A DNA stretch of 64,000 bases from contig NZ_NMQR01000013.1 in NCBI RefSeq assembly GCF_003545805.1, positions 51,648 to 115,647 of the forward strand. Reading direction: 5' to 3'. The notes beneath the pieces were generated by a model. The model was not told the DNA's origin, did no database searches, and saw only the letters and a program-made list of their open reading frames with translations. This stretch comes from Photorhabdus sp. CRCIA-P01 (GTDB lineage Bacteria > Pseudomonadota > Gammaproteobacteria > Enterobacterales > Enterobacteriaceae). Shown piece by piece: positions 53,222 through 64,000 of the stretch (positions within the stretch are counted from its first letter, which is position 1; every line of letters begins with the position of its first letter). Made by a program: the position numbers and the translations under genes.

Positions 53222-54250
53222 CTAGCTTTTAGGCGAACAGGTGCTTTGCCGAATAATTAATTCCGATTCCAGTAACTGAGAACCGCCAGATATTGTGTGG
53301 CCCTGGATTTTATCTAGCAACAGTAACATTGCCTTATGACCAATTTGATAACGGGGTTGACCAACGGTAGTCAATGGTGGATCGCTGTACATGGCGAGAC
53401 TTAAGTTATCAAATCCAATGATTGATAAATCTTCCGGTATTTTTAAGCCCATTCTTTTAGCCTGCCACATCACGCCAATCGCCATAACATCGCTGTGGCA
53501 GAAGATGGCTGTAGGAGGATCTAGCAGGGAGAGTAGCTGCTCGGTCAGTTTTGCGCCGCTTTCATGGGTAAAATTACCTTGGACAATATAATCTTCACGA
53601 ATTGTTCCGCCAGAGCGACGTAGTGCTTGGATATATCCCTGACGGCGATAGCGGCAAATCGGTATGTTTTCTGGACCGGAAAGGCAGGCAATGCGTTTAT
53701 GCCCCAATGTTTGCAGATAATGAGTCGCATTGAATGCGGCGGTTAGGTTATCAATATGAATAGTCGGCAGTTCTAGCTCTGGTACAAATTCGTTTGCCAT
53801 TACCATGGGTGGTAGGTTTTTTTGTTCTTCTTTGCTGGCATCAAACGGGATATGCGAACTCAGTAGCAACAGACCATCAATTTGTTTAGTGACAATCAGG
53901 TTGAGAAACGTGTGTTCCTGTTTTTGCTGATGTTGGCAATCACCGATTAAAACCAAATAGCCATGTTGTGCCGCTGTCTTTTCAATGCCGCAAATCACAT
54001 CAGTGAAAAAGGGATCACTGATATTTGGCACTATCACTAAAATAGTTTTTGACTCACCGCGTTTAAGATTACGGGATAAGTTATTGGGGTAATAACCCAC
54101 AGCCAGTACAGCTTGTTCCACTTTTTGTCGGGTCTGGGAAGAAACCTTTTCTGGATTCATGAGTGTTCTTGATACTGTTGCGGTAGAAACGCCAGCCACT
54201 TCAGCGACATCTTTCATCGTTGCGGAGGTGCCATTCTTTTTCTGCTCCAA
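53222..54250 (-). CDS. cytR: LacI-family repressor CytR
   Basis: A 342-residue LacI-family repressor. The helix-turn-helix TMKDVAEVAGVSTATVSRTL lies at about 11-30, hinge EKVSSQTRQKVEQAVLAVGY, then a periplasmic-binding-type effector domain ending in TVGQPRYQIGHKAMLLLLDK. CytR represses nucleoside uptake and catabolism genes together with CRP and responds to cytidine. Position between priA and ftsN matches E. coli. Confidence 0.95.
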   Translation of the reverse strand: MEQKKNGTSATMKDVAEVAGVSTATVSRTLMNPEKVSSQTRQKVEQAVLAVGYYPNNLSRNLKRGESKTILVIVPNISDPFFTDVICGIEKTAAQHGYLVLIGDCQHQQKQEHTFLNLIVTKQIDGLLLLSSHIPFDASKEEQKNLPPMVMANEFVPELELPTIHIDNLTAAFNATHYLQTLGHKRIACLSGPENIPICRYRRQGYIQALRRSGGTIREDYIVQGNFTHESGAKLTEQLLSLLDPPTAIFCHSDVMAIGVMWQAKRMGLKIPEDLSIIGFDNLSLAMYSDPPLTTVGQPRYQIGHKAMLLLLDKIQGHTISGGSQLLESELIIRQSTCSPKS

Positions 54251-54576
54251 AACTCACTCCTCATTTCCTGACTGATTAGTTAAACGATTGTCATTTTCTG
54301 GTTGCCGGGAAACCGTCAGTGACTTTAAGGAAAGTTACGACATGCGGTTTAAGGTTATGACAATGTTATTAAGGGATCATTCTAAACAGTTTGGCAAATT
54401 CGTTTATTCCTTAGTTTGTAAAAAAGTGTGATATAAATCATTTATTCGATATGGCTCGCAAATTAGTGAGTAATTTTTCATTGATTACTGATTGTCGAGT
54501 ATGATTTTTTAAATAGTAAATAAGAGTATGTTTAATCTGCTCAGGTTATCTGTTTTAAAATAGAGGCGATTAATTA
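54251..54576. other. cytR upstream region
   Basis: No gene. A CRP-like half-conserved site TGTGATATAAATCATTT begins at 54427; cytR in E. coli is CRP-influenced, but this match is weak. Confidence 0.35.
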
Positions 54577-56814
<2,238 letters not shown>

Positions 56815-56994
56815 TCAAAAATTGATTATAGAGTACCATAGGTGTTGAGTGGATTTCATTGCGGGATGGGCAGATATTCTGTATGATCCGCCGCCTTTGG
56901 TATGAAATGTACCAAACTCATTTTATCAACACGACGTGTGGTGTCTGGCGGCAACAGGGCTGGATAGCGACACGGCCTTAACAGAGGTTATCCC

Positions 56995-57210
56995 ATGAAA
57001 AAAGGTATTCATCCTAAATATGAAGAAGTTACTGCAACTTGTTCTTGCGGTAATGTAATGCAAATCAGATCTACCGTTGGTCACGCTCTGAACCTGGACG
57101 TATGCGGCCAATGTCACCCATTCTATACGGGTAAACAACGTGATGTTGCTACTGGTGGTCGTGTTGATCGCTTCAATAAACGTTTCCACGTTCCAGGTGT
57201 CAGCAAGTAA
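56995..57210 (+). CDS. rpmE: Ribosomal protein L31 (bL31), zinc-binding form
   Basis: A 71-residue bL31 with the C+ zinc ribbon: [16 protein letters not shown] and [20 protein letters not shown], giving four zinc-ligand cysteines. It begins [16 protein letters not shown]. Being the zinc-containing form, it would be replaced by a YkgM-type paralogue under zinc starvation if one exists elsewhere. It is divergent from priA and convergent with metJ. Confidence 0.97.
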   Translation: MKKGIHPKYEEVTATCSCGNVMQIRSTVGHALNLDVCGQCHPFYTGKQRDVATGGRVDRFNKRFHVPGVSK

Positions 57211-57253
57211 TTGCAGAATTGCGTCTGTCCATGATGACAGGCCGACTGGTACT

Positions 57254-57280
57254 AACGCCCGGTGTTTTGCATCGGGCGTT
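57254..57280 (+). terminator. rpmE terminator
   Basis: AACGCCCG...CGGGCGTT with an 11-nt loop, followed by TTGC; 44 bp past the rpmE stop. Confidence 0.8.
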
Positions 57281-57294
57281 TTGCATTTAAAAAT

Positions 57295-57314
57295 CTCCTG
57301 ACTTTTTACAGGAG
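57295..57314. terminator. Bidirectional terminator between rpmE and metJ
   Basis: CTCCTG-ACTTTTTA-CAGGAG with TTTTTT on the plus side and a T-run (ATTTTT) on the minus side, fitting the end of metJ. Confidence 0.8.
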
Positions 57315-57329
57315 TTTTTTGCACTGCTA

Positions 57330-57647
57330 TCAATATTCCCAGGTATCAGGATCAATACCTAATTCCCGCATGATCTTTTTGGCTGCCTCTGGGATTTCAT
57401 CATTACGCTCTTTGCGTAAATCAGCATCATCGGGCAGTGGCTGCCCAGTAAATGCATGCAGGAATGCTTCACACAGCAATTCACTATTAGTTGCATGACG
57501 CAGGTTATTGACCTGGCGACGAGTGCGTTCATCAGTGAGGATTCTCAACACTTTCAAAGGAATTGAGACTGTGATTTTCTTCACTTGTTCGCTTTTTTTG
57601 CCATGTTCAGCATAAGGGCTGACATATTCACCGTTCCACTCAGCCAT
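57330..57647 (-). CDS. metJ: Methionine repressor MetJ
   Basis: A 105-residue ribbon-helix-helix repressor, the same length as E. coli Met[21 protein letters not shown] start, beta-ribbon [20 protein letters not shown] and helix [20 protein letters not shown]. With S-adenosylmethionine it binds tandem met boxes; such boxes are present here upstream of metB and metF. It is divergent from metBL. Confidence 0.98.
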   Translation of the reverse strand: MAEWNGEYVSPYAEHGKKSEQVKKITVSIPLKVLRILTDERTRRQVNNLRHATNSELLCEAFLHAFTGQPLPDDADLRKERNDEIPEAAKKIMRELGIDPDTWEY

Positions 57648-57853
57648 GGGGTACCTTAAATAGTCGTAAAATCATAAAATTAAGCCAGATAACAGCACCA
57701 GCTTTCGTTGTAACATATTGCCATTTTATCGTGATTTCCTTATCAATTATACAGTTATAGTATATGCGATAAACTAATGGCTACTAATAAATAAAGCAGC
57801 ATTAGTTATGATGAATAATTATCCCATTGTCTAATCTAACCGTAAAGAGGTTT

Positions 57854-57877
57854 AGATGTCTAGATGTGTTGACGTCT
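57854..57877 (+). promoter_or_regulatory. Three tandem MetJ boxes upstream of metBL (and metJ)
   Basis: Contiguous 8-mers AGATGTCT, AGATGTGT and TGACGTCT resemble the met box AGACGTCT. They lie 58 bp upstream of metB in the divergent metJ-metB intergenic region. Confidence 0.88.
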
Positions 57878-57934
57878 ATTGTGGTAGCGGATATTCTTCC
57901 CTGACTTAATTTATGACAGATAGTGGTAGCTGAT

Positions 57935-59095
57935 ATGACACGCAAACCGGCAACGATAGCAGTTCGCAATGGGCTGAATAATGATGAACAGTATGGCTGT
58001 GTTGTTCCGCCTATTTATCTTTCCAGCACATATAACTTTACTGATTTTAATCAGCCAAGGACACATGATTATTCCCGCAGGAGTAATCCGGGCCGCGATA
58101 TGGTGCAACAGGCATTAGCTAAGCTGGAGGGAGGGGCGGGTGCTATCATGACCAGCAGCGGAATGTCAGCTATTCACCTGTTATGCACGGTTTTCCTTCA
58201 ACCTGGGGATCTGTTGGTTGCGCCTCATGACTGTTATGGTGGCAGCTACCGTTTATTTGACAGCCAGACTAAACGTGGTGCTTATGAAGTGGCTTTTGTC
58301 GATCAAAGTGATGAACAGGCATTAAAGCAAGTCTTGTCCAAAAAGCCAAAGTTGGTATTGATTGAAACGCCCAGCAATCCTTTATTGCGTATTGTCGATA
58401 TTGCTCATATATGCCAGCTTTCCCATGAGGTAGGTGCGACAGTCATTGTTGATAACACTTTCCTGAGCCCTGTATTACAGAAGCCTTTGGAGTTGGGGGC
58501 GGATCTGGTTGTGCATTCCTGTACTAAATATCTTAATGGACATTCTGATGTGATTGCCGGAGCTATTATTGCAAAGGATGAAGAGGTCGCAGCGGAGCTC
58601 GCTTGGTGGGCGAATAATATTGGTGTAACCGGTGCGGCGTTTGATAGCTATCTGCTGTTGCGCGGCATGCGCACTTTATCGCCACGGGTCCTGTTACAGC
58701 AAAAGAATGCATTGGAGATTGTCAATTATCTTCAACAGCAACCGTTAGTGAAAAAACTTTTTTATCCTGCTTTGAAAGATCATTCTGGGCATGAAATTGC
58801 TTGTAAGCAACAATTTGGTTTTGGCGCAATGATAAGCTTTGAGTTCGATGGTGGTGAACAGGCGATACGCCGTTTTCTGTCTGAGTTAAAGTTATTTACT
58901 TTGGCGGAATCACTGGGCGGTGTGGAAACCTTAATTTCCCATACCGCTACCATGACTCACGCTGGAATGTCAGCACAGGCAAGGGCGGAAGCGGGGATTG
59001 CGGATTCACTATTGCGTGTTTCTGTGGGTATTGAAGATAGTCAGGATTTAATCGCTGATTTGGAAAATGCATTTCAGGCAGTAGTAAAGGAGTAA
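57935..59095 (+). CDS. metB: Cystathionine gamma-synthase
   Basis: The start is at 57935 (MTRKPATIAVRNGLNNDEQY), giving 386 residues, equal to E. coli MetB; a GTG at 57923 is an upstream alternative. PLP enzyme motifs: SRRSNPGRDMVQQALAKLEG, SSGMSAIHL, VDNTFLSPVLQKPLELGADL and the lysine in HSCTKYLNGHSDVIAGA. It joins O-succinylhomoserine and cysteine. metL follows 2 bp downstream, so they form one operon repressed by MetJ. Confidence 0.97.
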   Translation: MTRKPATIAVRNGLNNDEQYGCVVPPIYLSSTYNFTDFNQPRTHDYSRRSNPGRDMVQQALAKLEGGAGAIMTSSGMSAIHLLCTVFLQPGDLLVAPHDCYGGSYRLFDSQTKRGAYEVAFVDQSDEQALKQVLSKKPKLVLIETPSNPLLRIVDIAHICQLSHEVGATVIVDNTFLSPVLQKPLELGADLVVHSCTKYLNGHSDVIAGAIIAKDEEVAAELAWWANNIGVTGAAFDSYLLLRGMRTLSPRVLLQQKNALEIVNYLQQQPLVKKLFYPALKDHSGHEIACKQQFGFGAMISFEFDGGEQAIRRFLSELKLFTLAESLGGVETLISHTATMTHAGMSAQARAEAGIADSLLRVSVGIEDSQDLIADLENAFQAVVKE

Positions 59096-59097
59096 CC

Positions 59098-61533
59098 ATG
59101 AGTGCACTGACAGTTGCAGTGGCGGAAAATGGCCGCCAATTACATAAGTTTGGTGGAAGTAGTCTCGCGGATGTGAAATGTTATCAACGGGTAGCCAAGA
59201 TTATGGCGAATTACAGCCAACCTGGTGATTTAATGGTGGTATCCGCAGCGGGCAGCACGACTAACCAGTTAATTAATTGGCTTAAACTTAGCCAGAATGA
59301 CCGTATCTCCGCCCATCAGGTGCAGCAGGTTCTGCGCCGTTATCAACAGGATCTGATTAGAGGTTTGCTACCTGAAACTGTTGCTGAAAAGTTGGTGAAG
59401 CGTTTTATTGCTGATCTTGAAAAGCTAGGTGCGTTACTGGATAAACCGGTTAGTGATGTGACTTATGCAGAAGTGGTGGGGCACGGAGAGATCTGGTCCG
59501 CGCGTTTGATGTCGGCTGTGCTTGAAGTTCAGGGTATTCCTAGCGCTTGGGTGGATGCTCGCCAGTTTTTACGCGCGGAACGGGCGGCTCAGCCGCAAAT
59601 TGATGTTACCCTTTCCCAACCATTGCTAAATCAGTTGCTAACACAAAACCTAAATAAACGATTGGTGGTGACTGGTTTTATCTCCAGTAATCATGATGGA
59701 GAAACGGTTTTATTGGGGCGAAATGGCAGTGATTACTCTGCAACTCAGGTTGGGGCTTTGGCAGGGGCGAGACGGGTAACCATCTGGAGTGATGTTGCTG
59801 GTGTTTACAGTGCTGATCCTAGAAAAGTCAAAGATGCCTGTTTGTTACCGCTATTACGCCTGGATGAAGCCAGCGAGCTTGCTCGTCTTGCCGCACCTGT
59901 GTTGCATGCTCGTACCTTACAGCCTGTTTCCTTCAGTGATATTGATTTGCTATTACGTTGCAGCTACCAGCCGGAGCAAGGATCAACGCGTATTGAAAGG
60001 GTTTTGGCTTCTGGGACTGGCGCAAAAATTGTTACTAGTCATGATGATGTTTGCCTGATTGAGTTGCATGTGGCTGCTCATCATGATTTTAAACAGATAT
60101 ACAAAGATATTGATCTGTTGTTAAAGCGAGAACAAATTCGCCCATTGGCGATAGGTATCCATCTAGACTGTAATTTGATTCAGCTCTGTTACACTTCCGA
60201 AGTGGTGAATAGTGCACTGGGCGTGCTGGAAGATGCTACGCTTCCGGGGAAACTTTCCCTAAGGGAAGGTTTGGCGCTGGTGGCGCTGGTTGGAGCTGGT
60301 GTATGCAAGAACCCATTACATTGCCACCGTTTTTATCAGCAACTTAAAGATCAGCCGGTAGAATTTATCTGGCATGCGGAGGATGGCATCAGCCTTGTTG
60401 CTGTGTTGCGGACTCATCAGACTGAACATGTTATTCAGGGATTGCATCAGAGTTTGTTCCGTGCTGAAAAGCGGATTGGTCTGATTTTGTTTGGTAAAGG
60501 AAATATCGGCTCTCGTTGGCTGGAGTTATTCGCTCGTGAGCAGAAAAACATTTCGGCTCGCAGTGATTTTGAATTTGTTCTGGCCGGTGTGGCGGATAGT
60601 CGCCGGAGTTTACTCGACTATCAAGGGATTGATGCTAGTCGAGCATTAGCTTTTTTTGATGATGAAGCGACGGAATATGATGTTGATGAATTATTTCTGT
60701 GGATGCGAGCGCATCCTTATGACGATTTGGTGATCCTGGATGTGACGGCGAGTGAAGAACTAGCTCGATGTTATAGCGATTTCGCCAGCTATGGTTTTCA
60801 TGTTATCAGTGCCAATAAAATTGCTGGTGCTTCCAGTAGCAGTGATTATCGTCTTATCCGTGACGCATTTGCCAAAACCGGTCGCCATTGGTTTTACAAT
60901 GCAACAGTTGGCGCTGGCTTACCTATCAATCATACCGTGAGGGACTTACGGGAGAGTGGTGATACCATTTTGTCCATTAGTGGCATTTTCTCCGGCACAT
61001 TATCTTGGCTGTTTCTGCAATTTGATGGTTCAGTCCCGTTTAGTGATTTAGTCGAACAGGCGTGGCAACAGGGATTGACAGAACCTGATCCGCGTATTGA
61101 TCTATCTGGTCAGGATGTGATGCGTAAATTGATTATCCTTGCCCGTGAAGCAGGGTATGAGATTGAGCCAGAGCAGGTGCGTGTTGAGTCACTGGTCCCG
61201 AAAGAAGCAGAGTCAGGCTCTATCGAACAGCTCTTTGATAATAGCGGTGCTATCAATGAGCAAATGGTGCAGCGATTAGCTGCGGCGCAGGAAATGGGTA
61301 TGGTGCTGCGTTATGTTGCTCGTTTTAATGCGAATGGTAAGGCAAAGGTGGGTGTTGAGGCGGTACTCCCTGATCACCCATTGGCTTCCTTGCTACCGTG
61401 CGACAACGTGTTTGCGATTGAGAGCCGTTGGTATCGTGATAATCCGTTGGTGATCCGTGGGCCGGGGGCGGGTCGTGACGTGACAGCCGGAGCGATTCAG
61501 TCTGATCTTAACCGTTTGTCACAACTGCTTTAA
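59098..61533 (+). CDS. metL: Bifunctional aspartokinase II / homoserine dehydrogenase II
   Basis: An 811-residue fusion. The aspartokinase domain (about 14-300) has LHKFGGSSLADVKCYQRVAK and VLLGRNGSDYSATQVGALAG. A degenerate central regulatory region follows, then the homoserine dehydrogenase from about 460: RIGLILFGKGNIGSRWLELF, VSANKIAG-like HVISANKIAGASSSSDYRLI, and NATVGAGLPINHTVRDLRES. It catalyses steps 1 and 3 from aspartate to homoserine for methionine. It is cotranscribed with metB. Confidence 0.97.
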   Translation: MSALTVAVAENGRQLHKFGGSSLADVKCYQRVAKIMANYSQPGDLMVVSAAGSTTNQLINWLKLSQNDRISAHQVQQVLRRYQQDLIRGLLPETVAEKLVKRFIADLEKLGALLDKPVSDVTYAEVVGHGEIWSARLMSAVLEVQGIPSAWVDARQFLRAERAAQPQIDVTLSQPLLNQLLTQNLNKRLVVTGFISSNHDGETVLLGRNGSDYSATQVGALAGARRVTIWSDVAGVYSADPRKVKDACLLPLLRLDEASELARLAAPVLHARTLQPVSFSDIDLLLRCSYQPEQGSTRIERVLASGTGAKIVTSHDDVCLIELHVAAHHDFKQIYKDIDLLLKREQIRPLAIGIHLDCNLIQLCYTSEVVNSALGVLEDATLPGKLSLREGLALVALVGAGVCKNPLHCHRFYQQLKDQPVEFIWHAEDGISLVAVLRTHQTEHVIQGLHQSLFRAEKRIGLILFGKGNIGSRWLELFAREQKNISARSDFEFVLAGVADSRRSLLDYQGIDASRALAFFDDEATEYDVDELFLWMRAHPYDDLVILDVTASEELARCYSDFASYGFHVISANKIAGASSSSDYRLIRDAFAKTGRHWFYNATVGAGLPINHTVRDLRESGDTILSISGIFSGTLSWLFLQFDGSVPFSDLVEQAWQQGLTEPDPRIDLSGQDVMRKLIILAREAGYEIEPEQVRVESLVPKEAESGSIEQLFDNSGAINEQMVQRLAAAQEMGMVLRYVARFNANGKAKVGVEAVLPDHPLASLLPCDNVFAIESRWYRDNPLVIRGPGAGRDVTAGAIQSDLNRLSQLL

Positions 61534-62762
<1,229 letters not shown>

Positions 62763-63633
62763 TCTTTGGCTCTTACTAAGGAAATCTCTTAGTAAGAGCA
62801 TGTTTTTATAAAGTGTAAATCTTTATTATCTAGTTGGATAATTAACATAGCGCACAACCCTTGCTACACAAGGCGTTGTCCGAAGTGGGGCACTATTTTG
62901 GAAAATTATTTAATCTATTTATGAAATCTAATTTTATAGAATTGAAGGAATGGAGGGGTTAGAATAGTAATAAATAAAACTTTGTTATTAATTAAATTAT
63001 TAAAGGTAGATTGTAGTAAATAATGACTCTGGTTATAATGTTTTTCACATAATTATTACTCTCTAAATCTCTTTATTAGGAAATAAAGTCACTCTACAGA
63101 TAACTAATTGTAGTCGTCAGACTTATATCTCGTATAAAATTCTGCACTCTGGTTAATATTAACCATTGCCATATTATTTTTTAACTTTTAATATTGCAAC
63201 GTAAAAAATATGTTTGTGGCTTTCCCTTATTGGTTGATAAATATATTTATAATGTTTGACATTATTATGTGGCATTTTGTCGTATTCACTATTTCATACC
63301 AACCAAATTAGAGGATAAATCAGCCCTGTGGGTGTTCTCAGGCGATATTGTTTTGCATATTCGTTATACCATCCGTTAATTAATTTCGCGATTACATAAT
63401 ACAGGCTCTCCTTCGGGAGAGCTTGATAGAAGCAATTTATGAGATAAATAAGATTCCAAAATAGTGCTACATCTTATACCACTCATAATTCTATGTATAA
63501 CAATGGGTTGAAGAAGGCCATGTGTAGCAGAATTATGAAACGTTATTTATTTATAGAAGGTAATTTTAAATTAATTTAAGGTTTTCTATATTCTTTAAGT
63601 TTAATTTATATGGTTTCTGGTTTATACTTATCT
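62763..63633. other. Long intergenic region after metF
   Basis: No protein-coding frame was recognised. The DNA is very AT-rich. One notable structure is a 7-bp stem GCTCTCC/GGAGAGC closed by a TTCG tetraloop at 63405-63422, not followed by a T-run. No tRNA was seen. Confidence 0.5.
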
Positions 63634-64000
63634 TATTTACTTATTTACTTATTTACTTATTTACTTATTTACTTATTTACTTATTTACTTATTTACTTAT
63701 TTACTTATTTACTTATTTACTTATTTACTTATTTACTTATTTACTTATTTACTTATTTACTTATTTACTTATTTACTTATTTACTTATTTACTTATTTAC
63801 TTATTTACTTATTTACTTATTTACTTATTTACTTATTTACTTATTTACTTATTTACTTATTTACTTATTTACTTATTTACTTATTTACTTATTTACTTAT
63901 TTACTTATTTACTTATTTACTTATTTACTTATTTACTTATTTACTTATTTACTTATTTACTTATTTACTTATTTACTTATTTACTTATTTACTTATTTAC
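63634..64000. repeat. Octanucleotide tandem repeat (TTATTTAC)n, 46 units, running off the right edge
   Basis: Three units of TTATTTAC at 63634-63657, one 7-bp variant TTATTAC at 63658-63664, then 42 uninterrupted perfect units to 64000. The full length is unknown because the array reaches the window end. The plus strand contains none of TAA, TAG or TGA in any frame. On the minus strand each unit (GTAAATAA) holds two TAA, so every frame is closed. Long homogeneous 8-mer arrays of this kind mutate by slippage; long-read assembly errors could also change the copy number. Confidence 0.97.

Noticed and set aside
54427..54443. CRP site upstream of cytR
   Set aside because: Only one half-site is well conserved; it is recorded as a remark within the intergenic feature, not as a site.
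63634..64000. CRISPR array
   Set aside because: The unit is an 8-bp direct tandem repeat without spacers, so it is a simple sequence repeat.

Overview
The window is chromosomal DNA from a member of the Morganellaceae. Photorhabdus is the most likely genus and Xenorhabdus the main alternative. This rests on gene order and protein similarity judged by eye, on AT-rich DNA, and on a large polysaccharide region next to cpxRA. The right half carries a classic enterobacterial backbone: cpxA-cpxR/cpxP ... pfkA, sbp, tpiA, yiiQ, yiiR, fpr, glpK-glpF, zapB, rraA, menA, hslU-hslV, ftsN, cytR, priA, rpmE, metJ/metB-metL, metF. No rRNA, tRNA or CRISPR array was found. One small RNA, CpxQ, is recognisable in the cpxP 3' UTR.

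Region 1 (1-11.1 kb, minus strand) is a surface-polysaccharide operon behind a JUMPstart/ops (RfaH) element at 11022-11060. In transcription order it encodes a cupin, a nucleotidyltransferase, a 1015-residue WavE-HAD fusion, a WavE-like glycosyltransferase, a two-component ABC exporter, a GDPD-like phosphodiesterase, a HAD phosphatase and a nucleotidyltransferase fused to an NTF2-like domain. IS debris (an IS256-type relic and an IS5-family element) then separates it from a partial acyltransferase. The mix of nucleotide activation, phosphatase and phosphodiester enzymes suggests a phosphate-containing or otherwise unusual exported glycan.

Region 2 (11.6-27.9 kb, minus strand) is a Wzx/Wzy-type O-antigen-like locus. 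Twelve tightly packed genes encode all five steps to UDP-ManNAc3NAcA (WbpA, B, E, D, I types), a WbpM-type dehydratase with an aminotransferase and a phosphoglycosyltransferase for the first sugar, two further glycosyltransferases, flippase, polymerase and a glucuronyl-C5-epimerase-like protein. A diverged JUMPstart-like element lies upstream. A decayed copy of the cpxA 3' end sits between the two loci at 11160-11289, so the polysaccharide DNA appears bracketed by duplicated cpxA flank.

Region 3 (30.7-40.0 kb) replaces the simple cpxP-pfkA interval of E. coli with an accessory island. It holds a P2-type integrase fragment, fused P2 capsid-gene debris, a group II intron 3' end, and several toxin-antitoxin modules: HicAB and ParDE intact, HigBA and RelBE/StbDE broken. 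A diverged direct repeat of the CpxQ terminator region (30712-30742 and 37030-37060) brackets most of it and looks like attL/attR. A three-gene phospholipid module (CDP-alcohol transferase, acyltransferase, CdsA-like) follows.

Region 4 (40.2-62.8 kb) is conserved housekeeping DNA with recognisable MetJ boxes and terminators. The window ends in an intergenic stretch leading to 46 tandem copies of an 8-bp unit that run off the right edge. The plus strand is open in all frames through the repeat.
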